Source: Rugamonas rivuli (GTDB lineage: Bacteria; Pseudomonadota; Gammaproteobacteria; Burkholderiales; Burkholderiaceae_D). Taken from it: DNA of 64,000 nt. Each line of letters opens with the position of its first letter. Position 1 is the first letter of the stretch. The notes beneath the pieces are model-generated. The model was not told where the DNA came from. It did no database searches and saw nothing but the letters and a program-made list of their open reading frames with translations. The position numbers and the translations under genes are program-made. The DNA lies in contig NZ_WHUF01000008.1 of NCBI RefSeq assembly GCF_009380165.1, positions 124,001 through 188,000 on the forward strand. The letters are read 5' to 3'. Shown piece by piece: positions 10,670 to 19,681 of this stretch.

Positions 10670-12943
10670 ATGATGAACCTGAACCCAGTCAGCCTAGCCG
10701 CTGTCACCACGGACGACCACGCCCCCGTCGCCCTTCCCGATAACTGCCCGCGCATCCTGCTCGTAGACGACGAGCCGCGTTTGCTGTCATCCCTGTACGA
10801 ACTGCTGCGCGACCGCGACTACCATCTGGTCACGGCCACTTGCGGCAGCGAGGCGCTGGCCCAGCTGACCAGGCTCAAATTCGACCTGATCCTGCTCGAC
10901 CTGCGCCTGCCGGACATGAGCGGCCACGAGATCATGGACTTCATCAACGCCAAGGAGATCGACGGCGACGTCATCGTCATGAGCGGCGATGTCGGCATCG
11001 AGGCGGCCATCGGCGCCTTGAAGCGCGGCGCCTACGATTACCTGCGCAAGCCTTACAGCCGCGAGGAGCTGCTCAAGACGGTGGAGAACGCGCTGCAAAA
11101 GCGCCGCCTGGCCATCGATAACGAGCGCATCGCCTCCAAGCTGGAAAATTCGGAGAAGATGTACCGCTACCTGGTGGACAGCTCGCCGGACATCATCTAC
11201 ACCCTGAACCACGAAGGCAAGTTCACGTTCGTGAACGACCGCGTGCAGCAGCTGCTGGGCTTTACCCGCGAAGAGCTGATCGGCCGCCACTACTCGGTGC
11301 TGGTGCACGACGAAGACCAGGAGCGCGCGCGCTACGCCTTCAACGAGCGCCGCGTCGACGAACGCGCCTCGCGCAACGTCGAGCTGCGTTTGAAGTGCAA
11401 TACCGGCAGCGGCATCGAGCGCACCTTCAACAACACGCTGATGACGATTTCGCTCAACGCGATCGGCATGCACATCCCCGACCACGAGGTGAAGAAGCAC
11501 GAGTTCTTCGGCACCTACGGCGTGGCGCGCGACATCACCGACCGCAAACGCGCCGAGGAAGTGATCTCCTACCAGGCCTACCACGACATCCTGACCGACC
11601 TGCCTAACCGCATGCTGTTCAAGGACCGCCTGGGCCTGGCCGTGATCCAGGCCAAGCGCAAGTTGACCGAGCTGGCCGTGATGTTCGTCGACCTGGACCG
11701 CTTCAAGCTGGTCAACGATACGCTGGGCCACGTCAAGGGCGACGAGCTGCTGCAGCAGGTGGCGCAGCGCCTCAAGGATTGCCTGCGCCGCGGCGATACG
11801 CTGGCCCGCCAGGGCGGCGACGAATTCACCATCGTGCTGCCGGAGCTGCGCGACCGCCAGGACGCCAAGTCCATCGCCGACAAATTCCTCGAAAGCCTGC
11901 ACAAGCCCTTCGATCTCGATGGTCACGAGGTGCACATCTCGGCCTCGATCGGCATCGCGATTTACCCGGGCGACGGCGAGACCATCGACGAGCTGCTGCG
12001 CCATGCGGACATCGCCATGTACCAAGTGAAGGCGCTGGGCAAGAATGGCCACAGCTTCTATCACAACTCGATGCTGGACGTGTCGCACCAGAAGATCGCG
12101 CTGGAGCAGAGCCTGCGCAAGGCGCTGGAGCTGAACGAGCTGGAAATGTACTACCAGCCGCAGGTCGACGTGGCCACGGGCCGCATCATCGGCGCCGAAG
12201 GCCTGATGCGCTGGAACCATCCGCAGCGCGGCCTGCTGTCGGCCGGCGAGTTCCTGCCGTTCGCCGAAGAGAATGGCCTGATGCTGCCGATCTCCGACTG
12301 GATGCTGGGCGCGTTGTGCCGCGATCTGCTGCAATGGAACGCGGCCGGCGGCGAGGCGATCCGCCTGTCGCTGAACCTGTCGCCGCAGTATCTGGACCGT
12401 GGCGATTTCTTCGAGAAGATGCGCGGCGCGCTGACGCGCTACGGCATTTCGCCGGCGCAGATCGAAGTCGAGATCACCGAGAACATCTGCATCCGCAATC
12501 CGCAGTATGCGATCGAGCAGTTGAACAAGTTGTGCCAGCTGGGCGTGTCGGTGGCGATCGACGATTTCGGAACCGGCTATTCGTCGCTGTCGTATCTGCA
12601 CCGCTTCCCTATCCACACGATCAAGATCGACCAGTCCTTCGTCAAGGAGATCCACGACGAGAACGGCCACTATCCGGTGATCCTGGCGATCATCTCCATC
12701 GCGCGCGGCCTCGGCTTGCACCTGGTGGCGGAAGGCGTGGAGACCGAGGTGCAGGCGCGCTACCTGCAAGCCAACGGCTGCACCACGATGCAGGGCTATC
12801 TGTACCACCGGCCGATTTCGCTGGCCAGCTTCATGGACGTGCTGCAGGAGCAGGGCCGCCTGACGGCGCCGCCGTCGGGCCATGTGCTGCATGCGGTCCC
12901 CACTTTAGACACCCAACCGGCGATGATCGCAATCCAAGCCTGA
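10670..12943 (+). CDS. Response regulator with PAS, GGDEF and EAL domains
   Basis: A 757-residue c-di-GMP enzyme. REC domain at ~28-145 with phospho-Asp77 (LILLDLRLPDMSG); PAS at ~160-305; GGDEF at ~320-480 with an intact GGDEF motif (residues 382-386) and an RRGD inhibitory I-site five residues upstream; EAL at ~490-735 with DDFGTGYSSLSYL, KIDQSFVKEI and EGVETE. The first EAL signature reads EGL (510-512): the catalytic Glu is kept and Ala is changed to Gly. Both synthesis and hydrolysis of c-di-GMP look possible. The upstream kinase probably phosphorylates it. Confidence 0.93.
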   Translation: MMNLNPVSLAAVTTDDHAPVALPDNCPRILLVDDEPRLLSSLYELLRDRDYHLVTATCGSEALAQLTRLKFDLILLDLRLPDMSGHEIMDFINAKEIDGDVIVMSGDVGIEAAIGALKRGAYDYLRKPYSREELLKTVENALQKRRLAIDNERIASKLENSEKMYRYLVDSSPDIIYTLNHEGKFTFVNDRVQQLLGFTREELIGRHYSVLVHDEDQERARYAFNERRVDERASRNVELRLKCNTGSGIERTFNNTLMTISLNAIGMHIPDHEVKKHEFFGTYGVARDITDRKRAEEVISYQAYHDILTDLPNRMLFKDRLGLAVIQAKRKLTELAVMFVDLDRFKLVNDTLGHVKGDELLQQVAQRLKDCLRRGDTLARQGGDEFTIVLPELRDRQDAKSIADKFLESLHKPFDLDGHEVHISASIGIAIYPGDGETIDELLRHADIAMYQVKALGKNGHSFYHNSMLDVSHQKIALEQSLRKALELNELEMYYQPQVDVATGRIIGAEGLMRWNHPQRGLLSAGEFLPFAEENGLMLPISDWMLGALCRDLLQWNAAGGEAIRLSLNLSPQYLDRGDFFEKMRGALTRYGISPAQIEVEITENICIRNPQYAIEQLNKLCQLGVSVAIDDFGTGYSSLSYLHRFPIHTIKIDQSFVKEIHDENGHYPVILAIISIARGLGLHLVAEGVETEVQARYLQANGCTTMQGYLYHRPISLASFMDVLQEQGRLTAPPSGHVLHAVPTLDTQPAMIAIQA

Positions 12944-12962
12944 AGCAGCGTAGAAAAACGGT

Positions 12963-14558
12963 ATGACGAAATACAGTCCCAACGAAGCCGACGCAAATAA
13001 CGGCAGCACTTATACGGCCGAGTTCTTGCGCGTCAAGGGACTGGCCGAGCGCGGCGTCGCCAATGCCCAGCATAGCCTGGGCTTTATGTATTTCAACGGC
13101 CAGGGCGTGGCGCAAAGCTATGAGCTGGCGGTGGTCTGGTATCGCCAGGCCGCGCAGTCCGGCCTCGAACACGCGCAGTACAACCTGGGCGTGATGTACC
13201 AGAAGGGCCAGGGCGTCGAGCAGAATTACCAGGAGGCGGCCGCGTGGTACCAGCTGGCCGCCGAGCAGGGCTACGCCGCCGCCCAGTACAACCTGGGCTG
13301 GCTGTACGCCAAGGGCCAGGGCCTGGACGCCGATACGCAGAAGGCCATGTACTGGTTCAGCAAGGCCGCCGACCAGGGCGACGCCGGCGCGCAAAACAAT
13401 CTCGGCATGATGTACGACACCGGCAAGGGTGTGCCGCAGGACTTCAAGCAAGCCATCGCCTGGTACCGCAAGGCGGCCGAGCAGGGCTATCCGCGCGCGC
13501 AGTTCAACCTCGGCCTGCGCTACGACAACGGCCAGGGCGTGCCGCAGGATGTGGGCCAGGCGATGTCCTGGTACCGCAAGGCGGCCGACCAGGGCTATGC
13601 GCCGGCGCAGTTCAACCTGGCGCTGCGCTTCGACAAGGGCGACGGCATCGCGCAAGACAGCCAGAAGGCCATCCTGTGGTATCGCCGCGCGGCCGAGCAG
13701 GACCACGCCAGCTCGCAGTTCAATCTGGGCCTGATCTACGACAACGGCCAGGGCGTGCCGCGCGACGAGCAGAAGGCGCTGGACTGGTACCGCAAGGCGG
13801 CCGAGCAGGGCCACGCGGCGGCGCAGAACAACCTGGGTCTGCGCTACGATCACGGCCAGGGCGTGGCGCAGGATTACGAGCAGGCGCAGTTCTGGTACCG
13901 CAAGGCGGCCGAGCAGGGCTTCCCCGGCGCGCAATATCATCTGGGCATGCTGTACGACGCCGGCCACGGCGTGGTGCAGGATCACCAGGAGGCGATCTTC
14001 TGGTACCGCAAGGCGGCCGACCAGGGCCATCTGCGGGCGCAGTTCGACCTCGGCCTGCGCTACGAAACGGGACGCGGCGTGCCGCGCGACGACCGCAAGG
14101 CCATGGCCTGGTACCGCCGCGCCGCCGAGCAGGATTACGCGGCGGCCCAGTACAACCTCGGCCTGCTGTTCGACAAGGACGATGGTCCGCAGCCCGATTG
14201 CGCCCAGGCCAACGGCTGGTACGCCAAGGCGGCGGAGCAGGGCCATGCGCTGGCCCAGTTCACGCTCGGCCTGCGCTACGACAACGGCCAGGGCCTGGCG
14301 CAGGATTATGCGCAGGCCCACCACTGGTATCTGAAGGCCGCCGGCCAGGGCCATGCGCGCGCGCAGTTCAACCTGGGCCTGATGTTCATGGTGGGCCAGG
14401 GCGTGCGCGCCGATATCGCGCAGGCCTGGATGTGGCTGGCGATGGCCGAGCGCAGCGGCTATGCCGCCGCCGGCCGCTACCTGAAAAATGCCGCCGCCCG
14501 CATGGACAGCAGCCAGCTGGCGCAAGCGCGCGAGCGTCTCGAATTGCTACCTGGTTAA
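12963..14558 (+). CDS. Sel1-like repeat (SLR) protein, about 13 repeats
   Basis: A 531-residue protein made almost wholly of 36-residue Sel1-type repeats (pattern AQxNLGxxYxxGxGVxxDxxxAxxWYxKAAEQG), so a TPR-like alpha-solenoid for protein-protein contacts. There is no signal peptide or membrane helix, which suggests a cytoplasmic scaffold. It starts 19 bases after the GGDEF-EAL gene and is probably cotranscribed, so a role as adaptor for the kinase/c-di-GMP pair is inferred. The repeats are alike enough at DNA level to look like a tandem array, but the reading frame is unbroken. Confidence 0.92.
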   Translation: MTKYSPNEADANNGSTYTAEFLRVKGLAERGVANAQHSLGFMYFNGQGVAQSYELAVVWYRQAAQSGLEHAQYNLGVMYQKGQGVEQNYQEAAAWYQLAAEQGYAAAQYNLGWLYAKGQGLDADTQKAMYWFSKAADQGDAGAQNNLGMMYDTGKGVPQDFKQAIAWYRKAAEQGYPRAQFNLGLRYDNGQGVPQDVGQAMSWYRKAADQGYAPAQFNLALRFDKGDGIAQDSQKAILWYRRAAEQDHASSQFNLGLIYDNGQGVPRDEQKALDWYRKAAEQGHAAAQNNLGLRYDHGQGVAQDYEQAQFWYRKAAEQGFPGAQYHLGMLYDAGHGVVQDHQEAIFWYRKAADQGHLRAQFDLGLRYETGRGVPRDDRKAMAWYRRAAEQDYAAAQYNLGLLFDKDDGPQPDCAQANGWYAKAAEQGHALAQFTLGLRYDNGQGLAQDYAQAHHWYLKAAGQGHARAQFNLGLMFMVGQGVRADIAQAWMWLAMAERSGYAAAGRYLKNAAARMDSSQLAQARERLELLPG

Positions 14559-14637
14559 AACTATTCTGTAACAACGGTAGACACGCTAGTTATTTTATAG
14601 TTAATATCTAAAAACCAACTAAAACATAGGGTGTCTT

Positions 14638-14877
14638 ATGAACAAATTTTTGACCGCCGCAATGCTCGCCAGCCTGGTCGGTTTGACCGCCTGCGCCACC
14701 GTGGATCAGCCTATCGTCCAGGCCGACGCTTCGGCGCCTGCCGTCAAGCCATCCCAGATTCGTCCGCTGACCGGCACGCGCATCCCTTCCAAGGGCACGG
14801 GCCAGACGCTGTCTGCCACTGAAGGTTCCGACTACGACCGCGATTCGCGCGGCCAGGCTGCACCCTACACCAAGTAA
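14638..14877 (+). CDS. Small predicted lipoprotein
   Basis: A 79-residue protein with a Lys start, a hydrophobic stretch and the lipobox VGLTAC (Cys19), then a hydrophilic, probably unstructured tail. It is predicted to be lipidated and sorted to the outer membrane or periplasm. No domain was recognised. It sits 79 bases after the Sel1 gene with an AT-rich leader, so it may have its own promoter. A small hairpin follows the stop codon. Confidence 0.75.
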   Translation: MNKFLTAAMLASLVGLTACATVDQPIVQADASAPAVKPSQIRPLTGTRIPSKGTGQTLSATEGSDYDRDSRGQAAPYTK

Positions 14878-14887
14878 TTGTTTCGCA

Positions 14888-14905
14888 CGGGACGTTCAAG
14901 TCCCG
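14888..14905 (+). terminator. Possible terminator hairpin after the lipoprotein gene
   Basis: CGGGAC and GTCCCG form a 6-bp stem with a 6-base loop, followed by CTGTTTATT. The weak T-run makes this a modest candidate. Confidence 0.4.
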
Positions 14906-14967
14906 CTGTTTATTGCCGTTAGTTAGACGACAACCACTCTTCCGCAGTGGCATCGGGTTCCTACGGC

Positions 14968-16425
14968 ATGCAGATCAACACCAACCTCTCCTCCCTGAAC
15001 GCCCAGCGCAGTTATGCGCTGTCGGGCGAGGAGATGGCTGCGCGTCTGCAAAAACTGTCCAGCGGCCTGCGCATCAATTCGGCCCGCGACGACGCCGCCG
15101 GCCTGGCCATCAGCGACCGCATGAGTTCGGACATCAACGGCCTGCGCCGCGCGCGCCAGAACATCAACGATGGCATTTCGCTACTGCAGGTGGCGGACGG
15201 CGCGGCCGGGCAATTGCTGGGGAATTTCCAGCGCATGCGCGAGCTGGCGGTGCAAGCCGCCAACGATACCAACAGCAAGGTCGACCGCGCCGCCATCCAG
15301 GTCGAGGTGAATGCGCTGGTCGCTTCCAATGTGGACATCGTGGCCGGCGCCCGCTACAACAACCTCGCACTGCTGGACGGATCGTTCTCGCAGCAACTGC
15401 AGGTCGGCTCCCAGGCCGGACAGACGCTGGCGCTGAATATCCCGGCCGCATTGGCGCCGGCCGGCTACAACAAGGCCTTGGTCAACGTCGCGCCGCAGCA
15501 GGCCACTCTGGTCGGCACGGCGGTGCTGGCGGCGATAGGTTTTGGCGATCTGATCATCAATGGCGCGGCGGTCGGCGCCTCGTCCGCCGGTGCGCAGGCC
15601 GGCCAGGGCGCCGCCAGCGCCTACGCGGTGGCGGCCGCCATCAACGCCGCCAATGTGCGCGATGTGACGGCCAGCGCCGCCACCACGCTGTCCGGCGACG
15701 TCGGCGCCAACGGCGTGCTGCCGGCCGGAGCCTTTGCCATCAACGGCGTCAGCATCGGCGCCGTGGCCGGCAACACTGCCGCCATCCGCGCCGCCAATGC
15801 CGCCGGCGCCATCAGCGCGGCGTCCGCCGCCAGCGGCGTGACGGCCAGCGCCAGCGGCGGTACGCTGACCCTGAGCGCCGCCGACGGCCGCGACATCATC
15901 ATCACCGAATCCAACCCGGGCAGCACCGCCTCGCTGGGGCTGGCATTGGGCACGCACAAGGGTAACGTCACCGTCAGCAATGTGCCGCGGCCGGGATCGC
16001 ACCCGCTCAGCATAGGCGGCGCCAATCCGTCGGCGGCCGGCCTGCTGGCGGGCCGGCAGGCGTCGGTGGTGGTCGGGCCGCCGGACCTGCAGCTGCAGGA
16101 TGTGTACAGCGGCGGCGAGCCGGTGCAGGATCTGTCCACCTTCAGCGGCGCCTCGGCCGCGCTGGACTACTACGACGGCAAGATCGACCAGGTGAGCGAG
16201 GTCCGCGCCGCGCTGGGGGCGGCCAGCAACCGGCTGTCGGCGGCGGCCGGCAACGACGAAAGCGGCGCCAACAACCTGGAGGCGGCGCGCTCGCGCATCC
16301 GCGACACCGACTACGCCAGCGAGACCGCGCAACTGACGCGCGCCAGCATCCTGCGCCAGGCCGGCGCCTCGATGCTGGCCCAGGCCAACGCCCAGCCGCG
16401 CTACGCGCTGATTCTGCTGCGCTAG
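14968..16425 (+). CDS. Flagellin (orphan copy with Ala/Gly-rich central domain)
   Basis: A 485-residue filament protein. The conserved N-terminal D0/D1 region is clear (INTNLSSLNAQRSY, LSSGLRINSARDDAAGLAIS). The C-terminal D1/D0 region is also clear (ARSRIRDTDYASETAQLTR and a final LLR). The middle (~175-340) is Ala/Gly/Ser-rich with two Flagellin_IN-like motifs (LIINGAAVGA, FAINGVSIGA). No other flagellar gene lies nearby. ATG 14968 gives the usual N-terminus; GTG 14947 is in frame but neither start has a clear ribosome site, and no sigma-28 promoter was recognised, so expression is uncertain. Confidence 0.88.
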   Translation: MQINTNLSSLNAQRSYALSGEEMAARLQKLSSGLRINSARDDAAGLAISDRMSSDINGLRRARQNINDGISLLQVADGAAGQLLGNFQRMRELAVQAANDTNSKVDRAAIQVEVNALVASNVDIVAGARYNNLALLDGSFSQQLQVGSQAGQTLALNIPAALAPAGYNKALVNVAPQQATLVGTAVLAAIGFGDLIINGAAVGASSAGAQAGQGAASAYAVAAAINAANVRDVTASAATTLSGDVGANGVLPAGAFAINGVSIGAVAGNTAAIRAANAAGAISAASAASGVTASASGGTLTLSAADGRDIIITESNPGSTASLGLALGTHKGNVTVSNVPRPGSHPLSIGGANPSAAGLLAGRQASVVVGPPDLQLQDVYSGGEPVQDLSTFSGASAALDYYDGKIDQVSEVRAALGAASNRLSAAAGNDESGANNLEAARSRIRDTDYASETAQLTRASILRQAGASMLAQANAQPRYALILLR

Positions 16426-16979
16426 TCCCGGTCCGGCGCCGACACGTGGCCGACCCGGTAGCGCTGCTCGTTCGGCAGCGGCGGCAAGGCCGGTTCCGCG
16501 CCCCACAGGCACAGGCGCACGATGCTCCAGCCGCCCGGCTCGAAACCGATCACCACCGCCAGCGCGCCGCACTCGAGCGCATGGCGCGCATGTTGTTCCT
16601 CCCGTTGCCGCCATTGCGCCAGGTCGCTGTGGGGCGGGATGGCCTCGACGCTGCGGGTGGCGTGGCGCGCTTGCCGCACCCCGGCGCCGATGCTGGCGTG
16701 CCAAGGCGTCCAGGTGCGCACCGCCGGCCACCCGAAGGCCTGCGCCACGCCGGCGAAACCGGGGCCGTTCAGGAAGTCGTGCATGCCGTCCTCGCTGTGC
16801 CACAGGTAGAAGGGCGCGTACAGGTTTTCCGGTGCCGCGCCGCGTTCGGCGTACAGATAGGCCTTGAACGCCAGGTGCGGCAGCCGGTCCAGCAGCGGCC
16901 CCTTGCCGGCGATGCGCTCGCGCACGATGGCCATGTCGTAGTCGGCCGGCAGGCTGAAGCTGTATTGCATGGCGATCAT
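16422..16979 (-). CDS. DUF4865 family protein
   Basis: A 185-residue protein whose start (MIAMQYSFSLPADYDMAIVR) and LPHLAFKAYLYAERG segment match the DUF4865 family, which has no established function but looks like a dimeric alpha-beta barrel protein. Its ATG overlaps the tautomerase stop codon (ATGA at 16976-16979), so translation is probably coupled; longer starts are therefore rejected. Its last bases overlap the flagellin stop codon in convergent orientation. Confidence 0.8.
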   Translation of the reverse strand: MIAMQYSFSLPADYDMAIVRERIAGKGPLLDRLPHLAFKAYLYAERGAAPENLYAPFYLWHSEDGMHDFLNGPGFAGVAQAFGWPAVRTWTPWHASIGAGVRQARHATRSVEAIPPHSDLAQWRQREEQHARHALECGALAVVIGFEPGGWSIVRLCLWGAEPALPPLPNEQRYRVGHVSAPDRD

Positions 16980-17377
16980 GCCGGCCTCCACAGGCTGGCG
17001 GCCGGCTCGCCGCCGCTGAACGACCAGTCGTCGCCCTGCGAGACGGACAGCACCACCATCACATCCTGCGGCCGCAGGCCCGGTGCCTCGGCCAGCAGTT
17101 CGACCAGGCGGCGGTAGAAGGCTTGCTTCATCTCGGTGCTGCGCGGCTTGCCGGTGGTGATGTTGATCAGCACATAGTCGTCGGAGCGCGGGCCGGCCGG
17201 GCTTTCATAGTCGCGGTCGAAGACCAGCTCGTACGGCTCGTGCTGGTGGATGGCCTGGAAGCGGTCTTTGGCCGGCACGTTGAAGGCCTCGACCATGGCG
17301 CGGTGCAGGCTGTTCGACAGCGCGGCCAGGTACTCGGGCGATTTTCCTTTCAGCAGAGAGATGCGGCTCATGGGCAT
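16976..17377 (-). CDS. Tautomerase family protein
   Basis: A 133-residue 4-oxalocrotonate-tautomerase-like protein (MSRISLLKGKSPEYLAALS; VMVVLSVSQGDDWSFSGG near the C-terminus). In this longer subgroup the catalytic residue is not the usual Pro2 of a minimal 4-OT; the start codon options MPMSR (17377) and MSR (17371) decide whether a Pro follows Met. A GGAGG site sits well spaced before 17377, giving an N-terminal Met-Pro. It is cotranscribed with the DUF4865 gene and divergent from a LysR regulator. Confidence 0.8.
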   Translation of the reverse strand: MPMSRISLLKGKSPEYLAALSNSLHRAMVEAFNVPAKDRFQAIHQHEPYELVFDRDYESPAGPRSDDYVLINITTGKPRSTEMKQAFYRRLVELLAEAPGLRPQDVMVVLSVSQGDDWSFSGGEPAASLWRPA

Positions 17378-17419
17378 GACGGCCTCCGTTTTGTGATTGA
17401 CAGGTCCACGATACAGGAC

Positions 17420-17453
17420 TATTTTGATCCTGGAAATCAGGAATATTTTGATC
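17420..17453. promoter_or_regulatory. Probable LysR operator between the tautomerase and lysR genes
   Basis: A 10-base direct repeat TATTTTGATC occurs at 17420-17429 and 17444-17453. It encloses the inverted repeat CCTG-N5-CAGG (17429-17441). Position and dyad shape fit autoregulatory LysR binding. Confidence 0.5.
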
Positions 17454-17472
17454 AATGCTTCGATAAATCGGG

Positions 17473-18390
17473 ATGGTCATGCGACGAATTACCTTCGACC
17501 TCGACGTGCTGCGCACCTTCGTCACCGGCGTCGACCTGGGCAGTTTCGCCAAGGCGGCGGAGCGGCTGGGACGTTCGACCTCGGCCGTCAGCGCGCAGCT
17601 GAAGAAACTGGAAGACCAGCTGGGCTTGCCGGTGCTGCGCAAGGAAGGGCGCGGCATGGTGACGACCTCGGCCGGGGAATCGCTGCTGGGCTATGCGCGC
17701 CGGCTGCTGGAGTTGAACGATGAGGCGGCCACGGCGGTGCGCGGCGCCGAGCTGGCCGGCAGCGTGCGGCTGGGCATGCAGGAAGATTTCGGCGAGCACA
17801 TCCTCACCGAAGTGCTGGGCCGCTTCGCCCGCGTGCACCCCAGGCTGCGCATCGAGGCTTGCGTGGCGCGCAACGCCGACCTGATGGCGCAGCTGGCGGC
17901 CGGGCGGCTGGAGCTGGCGCTGGCCTGGCACAGCGATGCCGCGCCCCCGGCGCCGGCGCCCGAGCTGGCCCGTCTGACCATGCGCTGGATCGCCGCCGCC
18001 GGCCACGGCGACTGGCCGGCCTGGGGCGGCCACGGCGAGCCGCTGCCGCTGGTGATGATGGACGCGCCCTGCATGATGCGCTCGGCGGCGATACAGGCGC
18101 TGGACCGGGCCGGCATTGCGTGGCGCATCGCCTTCAGCAGCCCCAGCCTGGGCGGCGTGTGGGCGGCGGTGGCGGCCGGACTGGGCGTGACGGTGCGCAC
18201 GGCGATCGGCTTGCCGCCGGCCTTGCGCGCGCTGGAGCAGCCCGGCCTGCCGCCGCTGCCGGTGATCGGCCTGCGCCTGCATTGCGGCAGCGACGAGCTG
18301 AGCGCCCCGGCCCGGCGGCTGCACGACATCGTGCTGCAAGCCATCGCCGCCCATCCGGCGACGTCGGCGCACGGAGCCGCCGTGGCGTGA
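17473..18390 (+). CDS. LysR-family transcriptional regulator
   Basis: A 305-residue regulator. The N-terminal winged helix-turn-helix is clear (LDVLRTFVTGVDLGSFAKAAERLGRSTSAVSAQLKKLE), followed by the periplasmic-binding-protein-like effector domain. Divergent orientation to the tautomerase/DUF4865 pair suggests it controls that pair and itself. ATG 17473 and ATG 17479 are both possible; the upstream frame is closed soon before. The inducer is unknown. Confidence 0.92.
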   Translation: MVMRRITFDLDVLRTFVTGVDLGSFAKAAERLGRSTSAVSAQLKKLEDQLGLPVLRKEGRGMVTTSAGESLLGYARRLLELNDEAATAVRGAELAGSVRLGMQEDFGEHILTEVLGRFARVHPRLRIEACVARNADLMAQLAAGRLELALAWHSDAAPPAPAPELARLTMRWIAAAGHGDWPAWGGHGEPLPLVMMDAPCMMRSAAIQALDRAGIAWRIAFSSPSLGGVWAAVAAGLGVTVRTAIGLPPALRALEQPGLPPLPVIGLRLHCGSDELSAPARRLHDIVLQAIAAHPATSAHGAAVA

Positions 18391-18441
18391 TGATGCAAGA
18401 TTTGCCATTTTTCATCAGGATTGCGTAGACTAGTGCGCACT

Positions 18442-19533
18442 ATGAAAAAAATCGCCAGGGTGTCCATGTTTGCTGCATTGATCGTCGCTGCCTATCTGAG
18501 CTTATGGCCGGTCCCCATCGAGCCGGTCAGCTGGACCGCTCCCACGCCGCCAGGCTACACGGGCCCGCACGCGGCCAACACCCGGCTGGCCGGCCTGCAG
18601 CAGATCTCGCTGGGCGCCGAAGCCGGCCCCGAGCACGTGCTGGCCGGGCCCGACGGCAAGCTCTACACCGGCGTCCTCAGCGGCAAGATCCTGCGCATGC
18701 AGGCCGACGGCGGCGCGCAGCAAGTGCTGGCCTCCACCGGCGGCCGGCCGCTGGGTCTGGCCTTCGACGCCGCCGGCCAGCTGATCGTCGCCGACGCCAT
18801 CAAGGGTTTGCTGTCGGTCGCGCCCGACGGCCGCGTCAGCGTGCTGGCCGACCGCGTCGATGGCGAGACTATCCGCTTTGCCGACGGCGTGGCGGTGGCG
18901 GCCAACGGCAAGATCTACTTCAGCGATGCGTCGCAGCGCTTCGGTCCCGGCCAGCGCGACACGATGGAGGCGGCCATGCTGGACGTGCTGGAGCAATCGG
19001 CCACCGGCCGCGTGCTGGAATACGATCCGGCCGCCAAGGCCACGCGCGTGCTCGCCTACGGCCTGAGCTTTTCCAACGGCGTGCTGATGAGCGCCGACCA
19101 GCGCCACCTGTACGTGTGCGAGAGCGGCCGCTACCGGGTCTGGAAAATCGACGTCGACGCGGCGAAGCTGGATGTGCGGATGGCGTCGCCGCAGGCGCAG
19201 GTGCTGCTCGATAACCTGCCCGGCTACCCGGACAACCTGGTGCGCGGCGAGGGCGGCCGCATCTGGCTGGGTCTGTCCGGTGCGCGCAACGACCTCGACA
19301 AGATGGCCGGCCAGCCCTGGCTGCGCAAGCTGATGCTGCGCGTGCCGCGCGCGCTGTGGCCCGAGCCCAAGCCTTACGGCCACGTGCTGGCCTTCACCGA
19401 GGATGGCAGCATCGTCGCCGACCTGCAGGATCCCAGCGGCGCCTCGCCCGTCACCACCGGCGCCACCGAGGCCGGCGGCCGCCTCTACATCCACAATGTG
19501 GCCGCCCACAGCATCGGCTGGCTGGCCCGCTGA
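18442..19533 (+). CDS. Strictosidine-synthase / SMP-30-like six-bladed propeller protein
   Basis: A 363-residue protein with an N-terminal hydrophobic segment (~residues 5-25, uncleaved anchor or signal). A beta-propeller of the strictosidine synthase/gluconolactonase superfamily follows. Recognisable segments are FADGVAVAANGKIYFSDAS, YGLSFSNGVLMSADQRHLYVCES and LPGYPDNLVRGEGGRIWLG. Related proteins are lactonases or aryl-esterases; the substrate is unknown. ATG 18442 gives a Lys-rich signal start (MKKIARVSMF) and is preferred over an upstream TTG. Confidence 0.85.
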   Translation: MKKIARVSMFAALIVAAYLSLWPVPIEPVSWTAPTPPGYTGPHAANTRLAGLQQISLGAEAGPEHVLAGPDGKLYTGVLSGKILRMQADGGAQQVLASTGGRPLGLAFDAAGQLIVADAIKGLLSVAPDGRVSVLADRVDGETIRFADGVAVAANGKIYFSDASQRFGPGQRDTMEAAMLDVLEQSATGRVLEYDPAAKATRVLAYGLSFSNGVLMSADQRHLYVCESGRYRVWKIDVDAAKLDVRMASPQAQVLLDNLPGYPDNLVRGEGGRIWLGLSGARNDLDKMAGQPWLRKLMLRVPRALWPEPKPYGHVLAFTEDGSIVADLQDPSGASPVTTGATEAGGRLYIHNVAAHSIGWLAR

Positions 19534-19681
19534 GCCCGCTTGCATCTTGCTACTATGATAAAAACAACGTTTTCATAATATTTTTAAAAACAGCTATCAT
19601 ATTGATAATTTGTTGACATATTCGCAGTAAAATAAGCGCACTGTTGCTCGCCAAATCCTCCAATCATCTTGAAGGTTAGCC

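Noticed and set aside
10787-12892. Long open frame on the minus strand opposite the REC-PAS-GGDEF-EAL gene
   Set aside because: It is an artefact of high GC at third positions. The product is rich in Gln, Arg, His and Val without domains, while the plus strand encodes clear REC, PAS, GGDEF and EAL motifs.
13000-14500. Tandem DNA repeats resembling a satellite or CRISPR-like array
   Set aside because: The period is about 108 bases, in frame with an uninterrupted gene, and encodes 36-residue Sel1 repeats. There are no spacers.
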